Positions 63,630 to 64,000 of a stretch of DNA of 64,000 nt are shown one piece after another. The position numbers were made by a program, and so were the translations under genes. The stretch is from Amaricoccus macauensis (GTDB lineage Bacteria > Pseudomonadota > Alphaproteobacteria > Rhodobacterales > Rhodobacteraceae): NCBI RefSeq assembly GCF_014201905.1, contig NZ_JACHFM010000002.1, positions 868,001-932,000 on the forward strand, in the 5' to 3' direction. The notes beneath the pieces are model-generated. The model was not told the origin of the DNA. It did no database searches and saw nothing but the letters and a program-made list of their open reading frames with translations. Position 1 is the first letter of the stretch, and each line of letters starts with the position of its first letter.

Positions 63630-64000
63630 TCAGAACTTCACGGTAGGCGGGGTCTGGGCGGCGTCGTTCGCGGTGAAGTCCGCCATCGGCTTGGTGCTGC
63701 GGAAGACCGTGTTCGCCCAGATGATGCCCGGGAACGTGCGAAGAGACGTGTTGAAGGCCCGCACTGCCTCGATGTAGTCGCGCCGGGCGATGGTGATGCG
63801 GTTCTCCGTCCCCTCAAGCTGCGATTGCAGCGCGAGGAAGTTCTGGTTCGACTTCAGGTCGGGATAATTCTCGCTGACCGCAAGCAGCCGCCCGAGCGCA
63901 CCGCTGAGCTGGCCCTGCGCCTCCTGGAAGGCCTTGATCTTCGCCGGATCGGTCAGATCGTCCGCGGTGATGGTGACTTGCGTCGCCTTGGCGCGGGCCT
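63630..64000 (-). CDS. lemA: LemA family protein (partial, 5' end beyond window)
   Basis: The minus strand from the window edge reads into a stop at 63630-63632. The 123 visible residues include NYPDLKSNQNFLALQSQLEG, TENRITIARRDYIEAVRAFN and FPGIIWANTVF, which are the LemA signature helices, and end with FTANDAAQTPPTVKF. LemA is a membrane-anchored helical protein; the N-terminal anchor is outside the window. It is the first visible gene of the lemA-TPM-TPM operon. Confidence 0.93.
   Translation of the reverse strand, partial: ARAKATQVTITADDLTDPAKIKAFQEAQGQLSGALGRLLAVSENYPDLKSNQNFLALQSQLEGTENRITIARRDYIEAVRAFNTSLRTFPGIIWANTVFRSTKPMADFTANDAAQTPPTVKF

Overview
The window is GC-rich (roughly two thirds G+C by eye) and tightly packed. 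Its gene content points to an alphaproteobacterium, most likely of the order Rhodobacterales: cyoABCD quinol oxidase, a class II (plant-type) DAHP synthase beside serB, aroB/aroK followed by a tiny membrane protein, a long helical protein, xerD and a CorC-type protein, a glycine riboswitch on a DadA-like flavoenzyme, and a CtrA-type TTAA-N7-TTAA site. The species cannot be named from sequence alone. No rRNA, tRNA or CRISPR array was seen.

Layout. 1-3.7 kb: hexuronate module (tail of a GntR-type regulator, uxuA, an SDR, an MFS carrier). 3.9-8 kb: cyoABCD. 8-11.6 kb: LacI regulator, sterol-desaturase-like hydroxylase, MocE-type Rieske ferredoxin and an orphan sugar-binding protein. 11.7-16.7 kb: a D-amino-acid operon read leftwards (dadA, ridA, amino acid permease) from a sigma-54 promoter, with an IHF consensus and tandem TyrR-type boxes next to a divergent TyrR-like activator. 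16.7-20 kb: metallo-hydrolase, a second DadA-like oxidase behind a tandem glycine riboswitch, and an alpha/beta hydrolase. 20.2-25.2 kb: guaA and dusA, both known integration hotspots, flank an AT-rich graveyard holding an integrase fragment, a frameshifted IS3 end, an RTX fragment and a near-complete IS481-family element.

25.2-35.6 kb: sugar 1-dehydrogenase, small EF-hand protein, carA, an NfrB-like fusion of a c-di-GMP-type MshEN domain to a processive glycosyltransferase, a GntR regulator, a HAD phosphatase with a UbiH-type hydroxylase, a DUF1989 protein, two Lrp/AsnC regulators and ilvC. 35.7-44.6 kb: beta-lactamase-fold hydrolase, serB, class II DAHP synthase, GlxA/AraC regulator, hybrid histidine kinase, polyamine-binding protein. 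44.8-52.4 kb: two-part membrane PQQ dehydrogenase, DUF1638 plus corrinoid protein, radical SAM protein, DUF6152/DUF6644 pair, cyclase-family protein, TerB protein. 52.4-64 kb: OmpV/MipA porin-like protein, aroB-aroK, tiny membrane protein, helical protein, xerD, CorC-like protein, HAD hydrolase, LacI regulator with divergent MocD-like desaturase, and the lemA-TPM-TPM operon (lemA cut by the window end).

Themes. Amino acid handling is prominent: D-amino acid oxidation under two different controls, Lrp regulators beside ilvC, and serB/aro genes. The strongest unusual signals are the complete sigma-54/IHF/TyrR-box architecture of the dadA operon, the riboswitch-controlled second DadA-like enzyme, the MshEN-glycosyltransferase fusion behind a CtrA-type site, and the decayed island between guaA and dusA. 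Two LacI-oxygenase loci about 50 kb apart resemble parts of rhizopine (moc) catabolism.
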